A stretch of 45,597 nt of DNA from Rhizopus sp. PT2906 (GCA_025529335.1 JAMYHX010000355.1:1-45597); one strand, 5' to 3'; shown: positions 21,871 through 33,495, counted from the stretch's first letter. The notes: generated from the letters alone by a model not told the origin. Program-made: numbers and translations.

Positions 21871-22805
21871 TTCCTTTCCTTCTCAAAACGTGCTTGCTTT
21901 AAGGCTTAGCTTCATAATGAGGACGCTGCTTAAATTGCATGCTTGTCTTAAAATACCATATAGGTTGGAGATGTTATATTAAAGATATTTTAACTTAAAA
22001 AGCAATAGAACAAAAGATTGTTTTTTTTATAAAGCATTGAAAAATGACAAGGAAAATCAAATAAAAATTACTTCTTTAGAAATATACGTGACCTAAGAGC
22101 ACAATAGAGCTGATAAGATAATAAACATTTATCTACAGCAAGAAAACTATCAAATGACGATTTTGTGAATCGACAATTAACTAAAGGTTTGAAGAAATGA
22201 CATAAATTATGATAAATGAAGGAAAGCATGTGTATGGCAAGTATAACTCAATGAGGCAGTAAAAGCTTGCTTTGAACAACATTATGCCAAGACAAGTGAT
22301 GTTAGTATTTGTGTAAAAAAATGTAAGCAGCTAACTTGGGGGGCTAAACCTTATATTGAGCAATAAAGCCTGGGTAATAGGCACAATTATAAAAAGAGTT
22401 TGAAAGCTAAGCTGTCTCAACAAAAAAAATTGCCCTGTCCAAATTATTGATTACGCCTGCTTTTCTAAAGGAGAAATCATGCAAGCTTGTCTTTTATAGA
22501 TTTTCTACTGTCACTTTTTAACTTGCAAGAGTATCGAAAACGATTACTGCCTATGATATTCTTTTTGTCTTTTTTGCTCGTGAAATAGAAAAACGTTTTG
22601 ATATTAAGTTTTCGTGGGGTTTCTATTAGGTGCGGCTTTACTTCCAGACAACAGTGTACTACAGCCACTTCAATCTGAAACAAAAGTTACAATGATTTCA
22701 TGATCTTGTACAACATCTCAACATAACCCGCGTGTCCATGGTAACACTGGCCTTAGCATTCAGCTTGTGACACAAGTCTTATAAATGGGAAAACTCTATT
22801 ATAAT
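20571..22805. other. Long gene-poor stretch
   Basis: About 2.2 kb without a supported gene. It contains a CA/GT microsatellite (about 20653-20668) and an A37 tract. Short open frames here are AT-rich noise. It may be decayed mobile DNA or simply intergenic. Confidence 0.4.
21830..21866 (+). repeat. A37 homopolymer tract
   Basis: Thirty-seven consecutive A, in a gene-poor region and not obviously part of a promoter. It could be the 3' tail of a retroposed sequence inserted on the plus strand; the preceding 200 bp show no recognisable coding sequence and no target duplication was found. Confidence 0.8.
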
Positions 22806-24306
22806 TTATTTATATACGTTTTTGTCACTTGGCGGCTTCTGTGCATAGTTGATGAACCATTTTACATTTGTTTTATAATTTCTACATTCTATACCACAAT
22901 TTTCCAAATGCGTCTCAAACTTTCCAGGGTCTTCAAAATCAGAATTGATTTTAGCTACAATAGGTCTCAACGCTAAGCTCACGTATTTAAAATCTTGCCT
23001 GTATATGAAGATGACATCCCTTGAGTATATACACTCAACATACGACTGTTCAGCTTACCACCATAATTCCCCTGCTTTTCCATCGTGATTGATGGGTATC
23101 TGTCTATTGAGCATCGTCACATTTTCAAAGCCTGTTGATATCAGGCGATCATGAAGCTGTTCGCCGATATTAGGACACATGTTTCGATATAACAACGCGC
23201 TATGTACTGTCCAAAAAAGAAAGGTAAAGAGAGAGAGAGAGAGATAGAAAAAAAAGCTGATGATTAAATATGAGGTTTTCCTTACCACAGCTTGGGTATA
23301 TAGCTTCACTTACATGCTGTTTCGTATTCTTTTGTAAGTGGTCCAGTATCCGTCATGTCCATAACAGGCTATAGAGAGAAAGAAAGAGACAACATGCCTT
23401 AGCCCTTGCTAAATTCACGAAACCAGTACCTTACCTCAGCCAGTTCCAAATATCCTCCAGGCTTGAGGATACGATAGAGTTCCTTTAGATTCTAAATAAA
23501 CTATGAGACCCCTTTGTATGTTGTCCTGAAGGATGACTTACATTTTGCCAGTCTTTCTCGGTTAAACCCAGAATGACTAATCTTTGGTGTATATAATCAA
23601 ATGTATTGTCATCAAAGGGTATATTCTTTGCAATATTTCCAGTGATAAATTCCACATTGGGAGGCTTTATGTTCTCTGGAAACAAAGCTGAAACGTCTAT
23701 TCCTATAAACTTAGAATTAGGGTAGGCGTCTCCCATCTCTAGAGTCCAAGTGGCAGGTCCACAACCAGAATCGAGTACTTGAATGCCGTTTTCTAACTGT
23801 TTATGGACTGGAGCATGAAAATTGCTAAAGAATTGGAGGTGACTTTAATAAACAAGACAAAGTATATTGCTTTGTTTACCATTGGAAAATATGCCGTAAT
23901 ACCCAATGTTGTTGATGATTTCTATCAACCTCTGTCATTGTATTTTTTTTAGCACAAAAAAAAAAGTCAGCATTCTCTATATACTAAACTGTCATCTCGT
24001 GTAGTACACACCATCATCATCATTTGGCAAAACATAGTTCACTTCTTCATCATCATGATGCCTTCTACCATTCAAGTATCTATATCTATGTCCTGAACTT
24101 GTACTTTTTGACTGTGCATAGCAATCACTACGGTCGGCTGAGTCTGATAATCTATTTGTTTCATCTGTTGAAGCGACCACGACAGTACTTCTTGTTGCTC
24201 GTCTAAACAACTTTTTACTAAAAGATGAGCTCTTCTTTTCATTTCGATCAATCTTTTGGCGTCTCTCTTTTCGTAATAGTAGATTCTTGGAAGAGGCAGC
24301 CCCCAT
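22806..24306 (-). CDS. SAM-dependent methyltransferase with predicted N-myristoylation
   Basis: Seven exons: 24306-24012, 23931-23880, 23824-23542, 23491-23435, 23368-23314, 23206-23059, 22998-22806; total 1083 nt, 360 residues. The class I methyltransferase core shows motif I VLDSGCGPATWTLEMG, FIGIDVSALFPENIKPPNVE, the motif-II-like DDNTFDYIHQRLVILGL, and LKELYRILKPGGYLELAE. The style is that of fungal proteins with DRxHxQH before the core; here it reads EVDRNHQQHWVLRHIFQ. Residues 1-95 form a basic, Ser-rich tail beginning MGAASSKN, with Gly2, Ser6 and Lys7 as in classical N-myristoylation signals, followed by KKLFRRATRS, a polybasic stretch that could add membrane affinity. Substrate unknown. 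The start at 24306 gives the only frame that includes this signal. Confidence 0.88.
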
Positions 24307-25162
24307 TTATGTTTGTGTGAAATGAAAAAAAGGAAAACAATAGGGAGAAGAGGCAAAAAAAGGAAAAAAAAGGGTTAGAACTTAACTTTATCGTCTACAA
24401 CTCCTGTTACACGGCTTTGTAGTACTTGGCATCATCTTGCAATGTCTTCATAATTTTGTTTGTACAACTTTAGGATATTCTAGTGAAATGGTCATGTATT
24501 TAATAAAATATGTAATCTGTTACTAGGATACTTAAACTGTTGTATTTTTAATATATTCAATGTAGTCTGATTAGATGTTTGTGCATATATGCTCAGTAGT
24601 ATGTAACAATGTTGGCTGAACGCTGTTCCACTAATAATGTTGTTGTAGTAAACAAGTCTCGTGTGGCATTGAATTAGGTCTTGCACGGCTATAGATGGGG
24701 AAACGTTGTAACTATATAATATGGATTATGATCTGCGTAAACAATTACTCATACACATACAACGTGAAAAAGTGTATATTCATTGATTTATGTTGTATTT
24801 AAGCTTTTATTCAAGTCATACAAATACTCTCTTAATATTGCGGTATTTGGCTTGGGGCACGCGCCAATAAAAAAGGCTACTGTTCAAACCATGGAAAAGT
24901 TTACCAGGCTATTCCATATATATATTTATGCATATATATATTTCGCATTTATATATATATATATATATAAATATATAAATGCACTTATTATTCATCATTC
25001 TTTCATTTTTAATCAAAAAAGAATTACGTAAAGAATTAAAGTGTGAACATTGAGCTTTAGTTCTAGAACAAGCTCTTCTTTTCTCTTTCTCTTCTCCTTT
25101 ATGTTACCATCATAAGGGGGGGGAGGACTACTTATGGTTACATTCATTTTACTAGTTGTGCT
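24307..25162. other. Intergenic region with an AT microsatellite
   Basis: Promoter space of the methyltransferase and the 3' region of the PP2A activator, both on the minus strand. A TA-repeat-rich stretch at about 24917-24982 can form a long AT hairpin. No gene seen. Confidence 0.5.
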
Positions 25163-26456
25163 TTATTGTTGTCTTTGGTCAAAGGGAAATAATGCACCAA
25201 ACTTGAAATGCTGAACCACTGGCACTTTCTTCAGTACTTCTGCAATATACATTTTGGTCATACCAGTATTCACTTTACTCCATGACAGTAAACTAGCAAT
25301 GTCATTAAGCATAGGGGAATGTTCAAAAAAGGGTCCTCTTTTAACCTTTGTAAAGAAGGATTAGCTATCTTTTATGGCTTCTTTTCGACATTACTTCTAA
25401 GATATATTGAATGCATCTAAAATACATATATTCTCCAGCACATTGATTCACTATCTCCTTATTTAATATAGACTTTGGCTTTAATATCGGGTGATCTAGG
25501 TGTGTATAAGAAAATAATTCTGTATATATCATCAACTCTATTTTACCAATCAATTGAGAACTTCCCCAAACATACGGTAGAAACTGATGATCATCTAGAC
25601 CCCAGACTCCATGACTACCTGCAGGTTCCAAGGAATATGTCTTTTGAATCTTACGAACCAATTCCAAGTATCTTATTTTTTTTTTAAAAAAAAAAATAAT
25701 TAAAAGCTCAGCCAAATGTTGGTTCCTATTGAGGTCATGCTTCTTCTTTCGCTTACCTTACAAATACTCTTAATACAATCGCTTCATAATCGTTCTCATC
25801 AAATCCTCCTAATAATGCGATACCAGCTAACCATGCAACAAAACTAAGCTCGTGTCCTGATCCATAATCAATTCTTGTTGCATTTCCAAATCCATTATTC
25901 AAATATTCCGTTAATTCGGGTATTGCTTTATGCATTCGTTCTTGTAAGACGTTCTCGAGTAACTGTCGAGAGGACTATAAATATATATGTATACATGGTT
26001 ATTTCCCAAGTTTGTATGAAAAAGAAAAGAAAGGAAATGGATCTTAACATCAAATGGTTTATGTATTCTTTTCTCTCAATACCTGATTCAATCTATCTAT
26101 CCATTGTCTAAAGGCTTTGTTGCCAAATCTTTGAGGGTTATCTAAAGGAGGAAAATCATTTAGCCAAGATTCCATCACGTCAAGCATTTCCAAGATGCGT
26201 TGTGTTTGCTACGAAATGAGTTTGAGGTTTCTTTAATATTATTCTTCTTTTCCCTTACAGGCGAAATGATGCAAGGATCTGAAATCTTTTTCTTGTAGGC
26301 ACTTTCATTCAATAAAGCAATAAATGTCATCAATCTATCAAATGCAATAGATTTCGAAAATATTTCAATATCCTTTTGTTCATGAATACGACGCACTGGC
26401 TCTGTAGGCTGATAGGTTTCAAGGATATTCTCTAAAGGTGTTATTTTCCCGAGCAT
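25163..26456 (-). CDS. PP2A phosphatase activator (PTPA/Rrd, prolyl isomerase-like)
   Basis: Helps load metal into and activate the catalytic subunit of PP2A-type phosphatases; also described as a peptidyl-prolyl isomerase. Exons: 26456-26259, 26208-26083, 25974-25757, 25671-25547, 25495-25395, 25345-25163; total 951 nt, 316 residues, close to the usual size. Conserved segments: PLDNPQRFGNKAFRQW, NATRIDYGSGHELSFVAWLA, KTYSLEPAGSHGVWGLDDHQ, FLPYVWGSSQLIDHP, and the C-terminal MTKMYIAEVLKKVPVVQHFK. Fungi often have two paralogues (Rrd1/Ypa1 and Rrd2/Ypa2); I cannot decide which this is. It shares a 75-bp divergent upstream region with NAA50. Confidence 0.94.
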
Positions 26457-26531
26457 AATTACAACAATAATAGAAAGGGAAGGATAAATTAAGAACAGTC
26501 GTGTTTGTGTGTCTCTTGCCTTTTTTTTTCC
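26457..26531. promoter_or_regulatory. 75-bp divergent promoter between PTPA and NAA50
   Basis: The two start codons face away from each other with only 75 bp between them, so the promoters must overlap or 5' leaders must be very short. The region contains a short pyrimidine-rich run before the NAA50 start. No TATA box is evident. Confidence 0.6.
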
Positions 26532-27181
26532 ATGTTTATATCTATATCACCAAGAATATCACTAGTTGACGTAACAACAGAAACACTACCTTTACTCATA
26601 GAACTACATAAACTGGTATTCCCTGTTAGCTATGGTGCCAAGTTCTTTCAGTTTGTGCTTAATTCAGGAGACTTGGCTAAACTAGGTAATGTTTGAAAAC
26701 AAGAGAGAAAAACTGTAAGTGTGTTGACCAAACTGTTAGTTTACTATGATAATCAGTGTGCTGGAGCCATATGTTGTAGACTAGAAAAAGCAAGGCCAGA
26801 TGACTATTCGGCGCGAATGTACATGATGACACTCGGTGTACTAAAACACTATAGAAACTTGGGACTGGGTATATTGATGTTGTTTTTATTTTGTTCATTT
26901 TGCTTATGCTATTACTATTACTACTACTACTACTACTATTATTATTATTATTATTATCATTAGGAAGCATCCTTATAGAGTACATCATGTCCGTGGCTAG
27001 TAGAATAACATATCCATTGGTCACCTCTGTCTATTTACATGTTCAAGTTGCCAACGAAAAGGCCATTCGATTCTATTTACGTAATGGATTTCAGATAGAG
27101 GCTATAGCTCATGATTATTACAAGTTGAATGAAAATAGAGATGCCTATGTCTTGTCTCGGCCTGTGATTCGCTATAAGTGA
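26532..27181 (+). CDS. NAA50: N-alpha-acetyltransferase Naa50 (NatE catalytic subunit)
   Basis: GNAT-fold enzyme that acetylates the N-terminus of Met-starting proteins, usually bound to the NatA complex at the ribosome. Exons: 26532-26685, 26740-26868, 26964-27181; 501 nt, 166 residues. Visible: FPVSYGAKFFQFVLNSGDLA, the substrate-site loop with FPVSY, VYYDNQCAGAICCRLE, MYMMTLGVLKHYRNLGLGS, the acetyl-CoA loop (R-N-L-G-L-G), and VYLHVQVANEKAIRFYLRNG. The ATG at 26532 matches the usual start just before the SLVDVT strand. Intron 2 contains a TAC/TAT microsatellite, so an apparent open frame across it with poly-Tyr or poly-Leu is an artefact. Confidence 0.95.
26907..26958 (+). repeat. Trinucleotide (TAC/TAT)n microsatellite in NAA50 intron 2
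   Basis: Runs of TAC then TAT repeats occupy the 3' half of intron 2, ending just before the acceptor CATTAG. Length change here could alter distance between branch site and acceptor. Confidence 0.85.
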
Positions 27182-27562
27182 TTGTATACATATGCATGTA
27201 TATGTATGTTTATACAAACATGCGCAAAGAAGAGTCCTCTTCTTTCAATTTTAACTAAAGGTTGCTCATCAGATCGAATTAATCTGCGATAATGAATACG
27301 CTCAAGGTGTTTCGTGAACCTATCATTAAGTTATGGAAGTCTATGTCATCATGAAGAAAAGGGGAGTGCATAAGCTTATGTAATGATTTAATAAAAAAAA
27401 AAAAGTCTCTTAATCATGTGTTGGTCTTGAAGCCTCATAAATTACTACTACTACTACTACTTTTAGATATGGTTATTTAAAACTACACGACACTATGACA
27501 TTTTTATCTCTTTTTGCATCATTTTGGCAAAAGATGAATTTCTATTAATTATTTTGTATAAT
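27182..27562. other. Convergent 3' region between NAA50 and BFR1
   Basis: About 380 bp between two converging genes. It contains an A12 tract, a short run of TAC repeats at about 27443-27460 and no open frame of note. Confidence 0.5.
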
Positions 27563-29106
27563 TTATTGTTCCTTGTTCTCTTCTTCCTTTTCTTTTTCTT
27601 CTTCTTTTTCAGCTTTCAACATGGCTTGAATTCTTTCTTCTGCCTTCTTTCGATTGGCTTCAGTAGCCTTGGGCTGTTCTTTAATAAAGTATTCTTTACG
27701 TTCTTTTAACTTTTGAAGTGTAGAAGGAATTTCAGAGATTTTGGTGGGTACTGTGACCTTGATATCAAAGAAGGCTTCCATGGTAGAAAGAGGTAACTTG
27801 AGAGCATCTGATTTCTTGGTGTCTTTGACAGCTTCCTTGTTCTTACCGTGCTTCTTTTTGTTATTACCAACAAAGAAGAAGTCATCTTCTTTCTTCTTGA
27901 TAACCATACCTTCAAATGCATTGGCGATTTCACTCGCATTGGAATCAGCAGAAGCATCGTTTTTGTGGTTAGGGCTGAGATAACTTTCCAAGAAGGCAGA
28001 CAGATTATCACAGAGGGCAATTTCATTTTCAAATGCAGGCAAGGAAGCCAGCTCAAGTTCTTGCTTAGCGGCTTCTTGGCGTCTTTCATTTTCTTCTTGA
28101 ACCTTACGAAGTTGCTCCTGTTCCTTCTTCCATTCACGTAATTTGCGAATAAACGTGTAATATTCATCGTTATTTTTGCGATGCTCCTCACGAAGAGTAC
28201 GTAACTTGTTGTATTCTTCATCTAACAATCCCTTCAGACGGTTACGTTCATCATAAAGCTTATTACGAGCTTCTCTTTGCTTATTTTGATCTTCTTGAAT
28301 CGTCTTGAATTCAGCATCAAGTTGCTCATAGCGATCACTTAATTTCTTGGCTTCAGAATCATCGATATTCTTCTTTAATTCGTCATAAATAGCTCTTTCT
28401 CTATTGATTTCGTTCTGTTGTTGGTCAATGTCTTCGAATGAAAGACGATTACGCTTGAGCAACGAGATTTCTTGAAGCATCTGTAAAGTGTCAACTCATA
28501 ACCCGCGTACACTAATGTATATCTTACCTTCTTTTCCTCAACAATTCTTACACCAGCTTCAATCTTTCTTTCAAGCTCACTAAGAAAAGAATAAGTTGAT
28601 CAATCATGTCAAGCCATATCATATAAACATACGAAATACGAGCATCGACTTCTTCAGTGCTTCTATAAGGGATCTTGCTCTGGAAACCTTTCACGACAGT
28701 GACCTAAAAAGTATAAGTATAAATAATATTTATAAATTATCATTTACCTTCTTTCTGATAGATTCATTCAGGGCATCCAATTGTTCATAGACAGCCTTAC
28801 GACTCTTCTTGAGTTCAGCCTGCTTTTCACGTATCTCGGCCAATTCAGTCTTGATTTGTTCACGACGAGAGTTATCGCCTTTGGCAGGTAACTTGGCGAT
28901 CTTATCCTTGACAGCATCCTATAATGTAGGGTTCATCATCTTGCAAGATGATGCTTTTTTTTTTGCTTTTTACAACTTACGAATTGCTTTTGAATTTTTT
29001 CAATAGAAGCGTTGATGCTTTCAATATTCTTTTTATATTCTTCCTCGTTTGGCTTCTTGACGTGTTCAGGGAGAACAGGAGGAGCAGAAGAAACGACTTG
29101 GGTCAT
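27563..29106 (-). CDS. BFR1: Bfr1-like polysome/ER-associated coiled-coil protein
   Basis: Homologue of yeast Bfr1, an mRNA- and polysome-associated protein at the ER, first found as a brefeldin A resistance and nuclear segregation factor. Exons: 29106-28981, 28918-28748, 28703-28633, 28579-28528, 28480-27563; 1338 nt, 445 residues. It is almost all charged helix, with long coiled coil from about residue 20 to 290. Conserved pieces: PEHVKKPNEEEYKKNIESIN, VTVVKGFQSKIPYRSTEEVD, and ISLLKRNRLSFEDIDQQQ. The C-terminal part has KLPLSTMEAFFDIKVTVPTK followed by a helix ending in Glu/Lys repeats. It converges on NAA50. Confidence 0.9.
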
Positions 29107-29403
29107 GGCCTAAAAAAGTTAAAAAGGAGAAAGAGAGAGAGAGAGAAAAAGGGGGTGCGCGGGTAGAAGGGTTGGAACCCAATGGAAACAACCCTCAATT
29201 GTAGCGGCTACTTAATTTTTTTTATTGGATTGACCGTGCTTAGATAAGAAAAAGAAAAAGAAAAAGAAAGGGTGATAAAATGCTGTCAACTATATGTATT
29301 TTTTTTTTCAATCAATAAAGTCTAAATAAAAAGGAGATTGCATACAGCCTTTTCTCTTGATTGCAGATAGTTTCTTTATTTGTACGCCATTTCCGGAAAT
29401 AGG
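29107..29403. other. BFR1 upstream region
   Basis: Promoter space for BFR1 on the minus strand, including GA-rich and AAAGA repeats. The piece TTTGTACGC with nearby GAAAT at about 29379-29400 is echoed outside the other end of the inverted-repeat element at about 31070-31096. Confidence 0.4.
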
Positions 29404-29404
29404 C

Positions 29405-29528
29405 TGCACAACTGTGCAATCTTTTTACAAAGGCTTTTTATCTAAGCAAGTAGATGGTTTTGAATCTGAATAACGACAGAACCCTCAAAGATTCTCCAAA
29501 TAATAGACATTGTTACTAGTCTCAGTTA
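29405..29528 (+). repeat. Left arm of a 124-bp terminal inverted repeat
   Basis: Begins TGCACAACTGTGCAATC and matches the reverse complement of 30873-30996 with two substitutions and one single-base gap, about 98 percent identity. The outer end holds a small palindrome, TGCACA-AC-TGTGCA. Confidence 0.92.
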
Positions 29529-30872
29529 TTCTTGTAGTTAGGATTTCTTTTAATAGTTATTCTCTTCTCAGCTTGCTTTTGACCACAGACCAAAAATGAT
29601 CCATCGGGAAGTATGGTAGTGGATATACATATTCATATCCGTGACTTGCAATTAGCTTCACAATCCGATTTATGTACAAGAGCATTATACTGACTTTCTG
29701 CAACTATTTAGTGTAGCCATCGTTCAATGTGTTTTTACCACGGTCTTTAATTTTCTTTTGGATTTTGTCTTTGCCTTCACAGCTGTTACTACCACACGTT
29801 TTTTGATTCCATGAGTTATACACTCTTTTCGAAAAGTAAATTCGCCTGTGATCGAGAATAAATACACCCGAGAACAAAATTCATGTTGCATGAAATGTAA
29901 ATTCGTCGTCGCCAAGAATATATTCATAATATTAACAGGTGGGCTGTCTTGGAGTTGAAATTAACTCTTTTGACATGATGTCGTTTTATTCAAACATATT
30001 TTTCTTTGTCGTCTTTTTACGCAAATAATTTTTTTATTTTATGACAACATTTTATAAAATTAATGTCAATAATTAATAAAAATACAGTACTTCAAGGCTT
30101 AAAGTTATATAATCGTTATAGGTTTCAGATTAATTGAATGATAGTGAAGTCATCAACATGAGCTTGGAGCATGCCATGTTTATATTAAGAATCACATGTG
30201 TAGTAGAGTTCACAAAGCTGCATCAGCTTATCGATTTTGGGTAGCACATCGTACAGCCTTTCAATTTCCTTGGGTACTTTAAATGAAAAAAGTTCAACCA
30301 TTAGGATTATCCCACTTGTTACTTGAGATAGACAATAGAATGAACAGTCGTAACCTAACAAATTATTTTTAATGTCATCATTGCAAAATCATCACCAAAG
30401 TTTTTATACAACTTACCAACTGCTTACATACAGATAGCCATTTGACAAGACCTTTCCTTCCAACAATGTTTTGGAAAACATGACTAGCTATGATATTTGT
30501 GCTTATATAGTTGTAAAATAGTGAAGAGTTAATTGACTACATTTACTTTTAAATATAAAGAAGAACTATTAAATGAGGGCGCGACACGAATATACATACG
30601 AGGGGTGACGACTACAAATATCTAATGTCGTCTATTACCTATGAATAAATAGAGAATTAGGAGATGTGTGATCTATGAAAACACGACAAATAGACCAATT
30701 ATCTTAACCAATAGGTCAACCAGGATATAATGAGAAAGGAATCCTTTCACGAGGAGTGTGAACGTAGCCGTGATGGAGTACCACTATGTCACCGATGACT
30801 GGGTCCTTACTCATTATTATTAGTGTATTACACGCTCTATCGTATATATATAAGCTTATAATATCTAAAGAG

Positions 30873-30996
30873 TAACTGAGACTAGTAACAATGTCTATTA
30901 TTTGGAGAATCTTTGAGGGTCCTGTCGTTATTCAGATTCAAAACCATCTACTTGCTTAGATAAAGAGCCTTTGTAAAAGATTGCACAGTTGTGCAA
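30873..30996 (-). repeat. Right arm of the terminal inverted repeat
   Basis: Reverse complement of the left arm (29405-29528). It ends with ATTGCACAGTTGTGCA, again a small palindrome. Confidence 0.92.
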
Positions 30997-31659
30997 TAAG
31001 TAATTCAGAGGTTATGCAGTTTTTACTTTTTATATGTGCAACGATTTTCTGTATGTGTGCAATCTTTATTTTTTTTTTGTACGCTGTTTCTTGAAATGAT
31101 TAATGTTCACCATTCTTTCTACTTTTGATTCCAAAGGAGTTTTCTTAGAATAAGCCCTCCAAATAGGTTGAACTAACCAGGGCGGATATTTATTATGTAT
31201 GTCTACGACTCAATTGGGATCATATAAATAAGAGATACATAGCTATCTTATTACTCTCTTCTTCTTACTCACAATGACTATGGGTCTGAGCTTCGTTTAC
31301 AATTGCAAAAATGTTTACAAGAGTGTATCCCTTCTTGGTTCTACGTGAATTTGCGTGTCCTAGTGTACTTCAAGTAGAATCATCAAGACACAAAGTTGAC
31401 TATATCTTTGTCTTCTTTCTTATTCGACTTATTCGTATTATTCGTCCTGTCAGGGTTCCAGTACAGCGTTTTTCTTCTTGCCTTTGGAGAAAGACGAACG
31501 GATTGATCTCTGATCCGGACAGATAATTTAAACAGAGTAGAAGTTTACAAAAAAGGAAATCGAGTATTATCCAATCAGGGACAACTAAGCCACATTCACT
31601 TTTATACACTGCAAAGCAAAAAAAAAAAAAAAAACAATTCTTTAATAGATTGACAAAAG
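30997..31659. other. Region upstream of LTV1
   Basis: No supported gene. A short plus-strand open frame at 31311-31526 lacks recognisable features. An A-rich run (about 31618-31634) precedes the LTV1 start and is likely promoter or leader. Confidence 0.4.
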
Positions 31660-33464
31660 ATGGGTAAAAAACCATTTCTCGACAAGAAGTCAGCCAAGCA
31701 TTATCATGTTGTGCACCGATCGCAAAAGGATCCTCTTATTAATGATTCCGAAGCACCCAGTCGAGTTCTACAAGAAGTCTTGCCTCTTAATCAGTTAAAG
31801 GTAACAAATAAAGAATAGAAAATAGAAAAAGATACTGACTTTGTTGTCAAGCATAAAACACAAGAAGAAATTGACAGAGTAAAAACAAAACCACGAAAGT
31901 TGACTCAGGATGAAATAGACCAGTAAGAAGAGCACAGCATGTTAAAGATAGTCTCTAATTTCTTTATAGGCGTGTAGGTCAAGCAGCACTGCACGGTATC
32001 TTCTTTGACGATGCTGAATACGATTATATGCAACACTTGAAACCTATTGGTGCCACGGATGCAGTATTTTTGGAAGCACCTGCAAAGAAGGAGAAACCAA
32101 AGACATTGGACGAAACAAACTTGTTTAAAGATGAATATAGACCCAAGAAGAATCCTAATCTGATCGAATTACCTGCCGATGTCTTACCTTCAAGCGTCGA
32201 AATGAGTGTAGGCGTTATGAATCAATCAACAGGGCTTGATCAAGGCTTACAGCCTGATATGGATCCTAGAGTACGAGAAGTGCTTGAGGCTCTTTCAGAT
32301 GAGGAATACATCGATGAAGAACTAGATGATGATTTCTTTAACAGTCTTAATGCTGATGGTGAGCCCTATGACCCAGCTGAAGATGAAGAAGAGTATGTTG
32401 ATTCTGAAGAAGAATATGAACACAATGAACAGCCTGAGGAAGATGGTGATAACTATGACTGGGAAGCAGCGTTCAAAAAGTAAAGACATATATATATATA
32501 CATGTTGAATTAGATTACCTAACCCAGATGACAGGTTTAAATTGAGTCAGGCTCGTAAAAGTGCTAATAGTGACGATGAGTTTGATGATGATCGATTTGA
32601 TGGACAATCAAGAATGACTGGATATTCCGTCTCTTCCTCAGCCATGCATCGTAATACCCAATTGCGTTTATTAGACGATCGATTTGAAAAGATTGAAGAA
32701 GAGTATGCTGAAGATGATGATGATGATGATGAAGATGAAGAAGTCCAGGGACAAGAGCGTGCTGATTTTGATGCCATCTTGGATGACTTTTTAGAAAAGT
32801 ATGAAATTGTAGGAAAAAAGATGCAACCCAAGCTAGAGGGTGAATCTTCTGTAGAAAAACTCGATACATACCGTCAAAGTTTGGTAAAACCAGAACTACA
32901 AACAGATGAACAAACAAAGACCACCACCTTGGTAAGGGCTAAACTGACAAGAGAGGCATTAGAAGCTATGCCTGAGAGACCGACAGAGAAGAAGAGAGCC
33001 GCATGGGATTGTCAGACCATTCTTTCTACATATTCTAATCTGGAAAATCATCCTTCATTAATTACTGATAGAGCACCTCAAAAGAAGATTAGAATTGATC
33101 CCAAGACAGGCATGCCAATCTTGGTCGAAGTTAAACGTAAACAGAAAAAGAATCAAATTGATGAAGAAGAAGAGGAAGAAGAAGAAGAAAAAGAGGAAGA
33201 AGAGGACACACGTGAGAATAAAGGAGCACCCAGATCAAGAAAAGAAACCAAAGAAGAAAAGAAGGCACGAAAAAATGCAGTTAAAGAGGCTAAAAAGGTA
33301 AAGCAAAAGAGTAAACATGAATGAGCGCCTATTAACATAAGTAATTTTAGAATCGAAGAGAAGAGAAAAAGATAAACAAATCTATCTTTAAAAACGAGGA
33401 AAATAAACAGAAAAAGAGTCTTCAGCAGCAACGCCAAGCGAAGGCAGCCACACATATTTTATAA
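31660..33464 (+). CDS. LTV1: Ltv1, 40S ribosome assembly factor
   Basis: Chaperone-like factor that holds late 40S pre-subunits in an assembly state together with Enp1 and uS3. Exons: 31660-31800, 31852-31922, 31970-32479, 32535-33297, 33351-33464; 1599 nt, 532 residues. Conserved start MGKKPFLDKKSAKHYHVVHR with SQKDPL, then QRVGQAALHGIFFDDAEYDY and MQHLKPIG. The middle is very acidic (EEYIDEELDDDFFNSLNADG, several Asp/Glu runs) and the C-terminus is Lys/Arg-rich, as in the family. The final exon continues as NRREEKKINKSIFKNEE, so the frame does not end at the TGA just after exon 4. It converges on the Nudix gene with only 31 bp between stops. Confidence 0.94.
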
Positions 33465-33495
33465 ACATTGTACAATAAAAACTCATTTTACTGAT

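Larger units (their letters stand above)
29405..30996. mobile_element. 1.6-kb element bounded by near-identical inverted repeats
   Basis: Two 124-bp arms enclose about 1.34 kb of AT-rich DNA. On the minus strand the interior has coding-like islands, for example about 30280-30200 reading FKVPKEIERLYDVLPKIDKL followed by MQLCELYYTCDS and a stop, and about 30420-30350 reading VGKLYKNFGDDFAMMTLKII. These do not join into one frame. No transposase motif is recognisable, so this is probably a non-autonomous or decayed DNA element. The arms are much better conserved than the interior frames, suggesting recent movement or gene conversion of the arms. No clear target-site duplication is visible. Confidence 0.65.

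Noticed and set aside
24783..25031. 82-codon open frame with Tyr/Ile repeats
   Set aside because: It is produced by the AT microsatellite and has no other support.
26891..27181. Open frame with a poly-Leu run continuing into NAA50
   Set aside because: The Leu run is the TAC/TAT microsatellite of NAA50 intron 2 read in another frame; splicing at 26868/26964 gives the conserved acetyl-CoA loop.
32547..32917. Poly-Ser and poly-His minus-strand frames in LTV1
   Set aside because: Antisense of GAT/GAA repeats encoding the acidic region of Ltv1.
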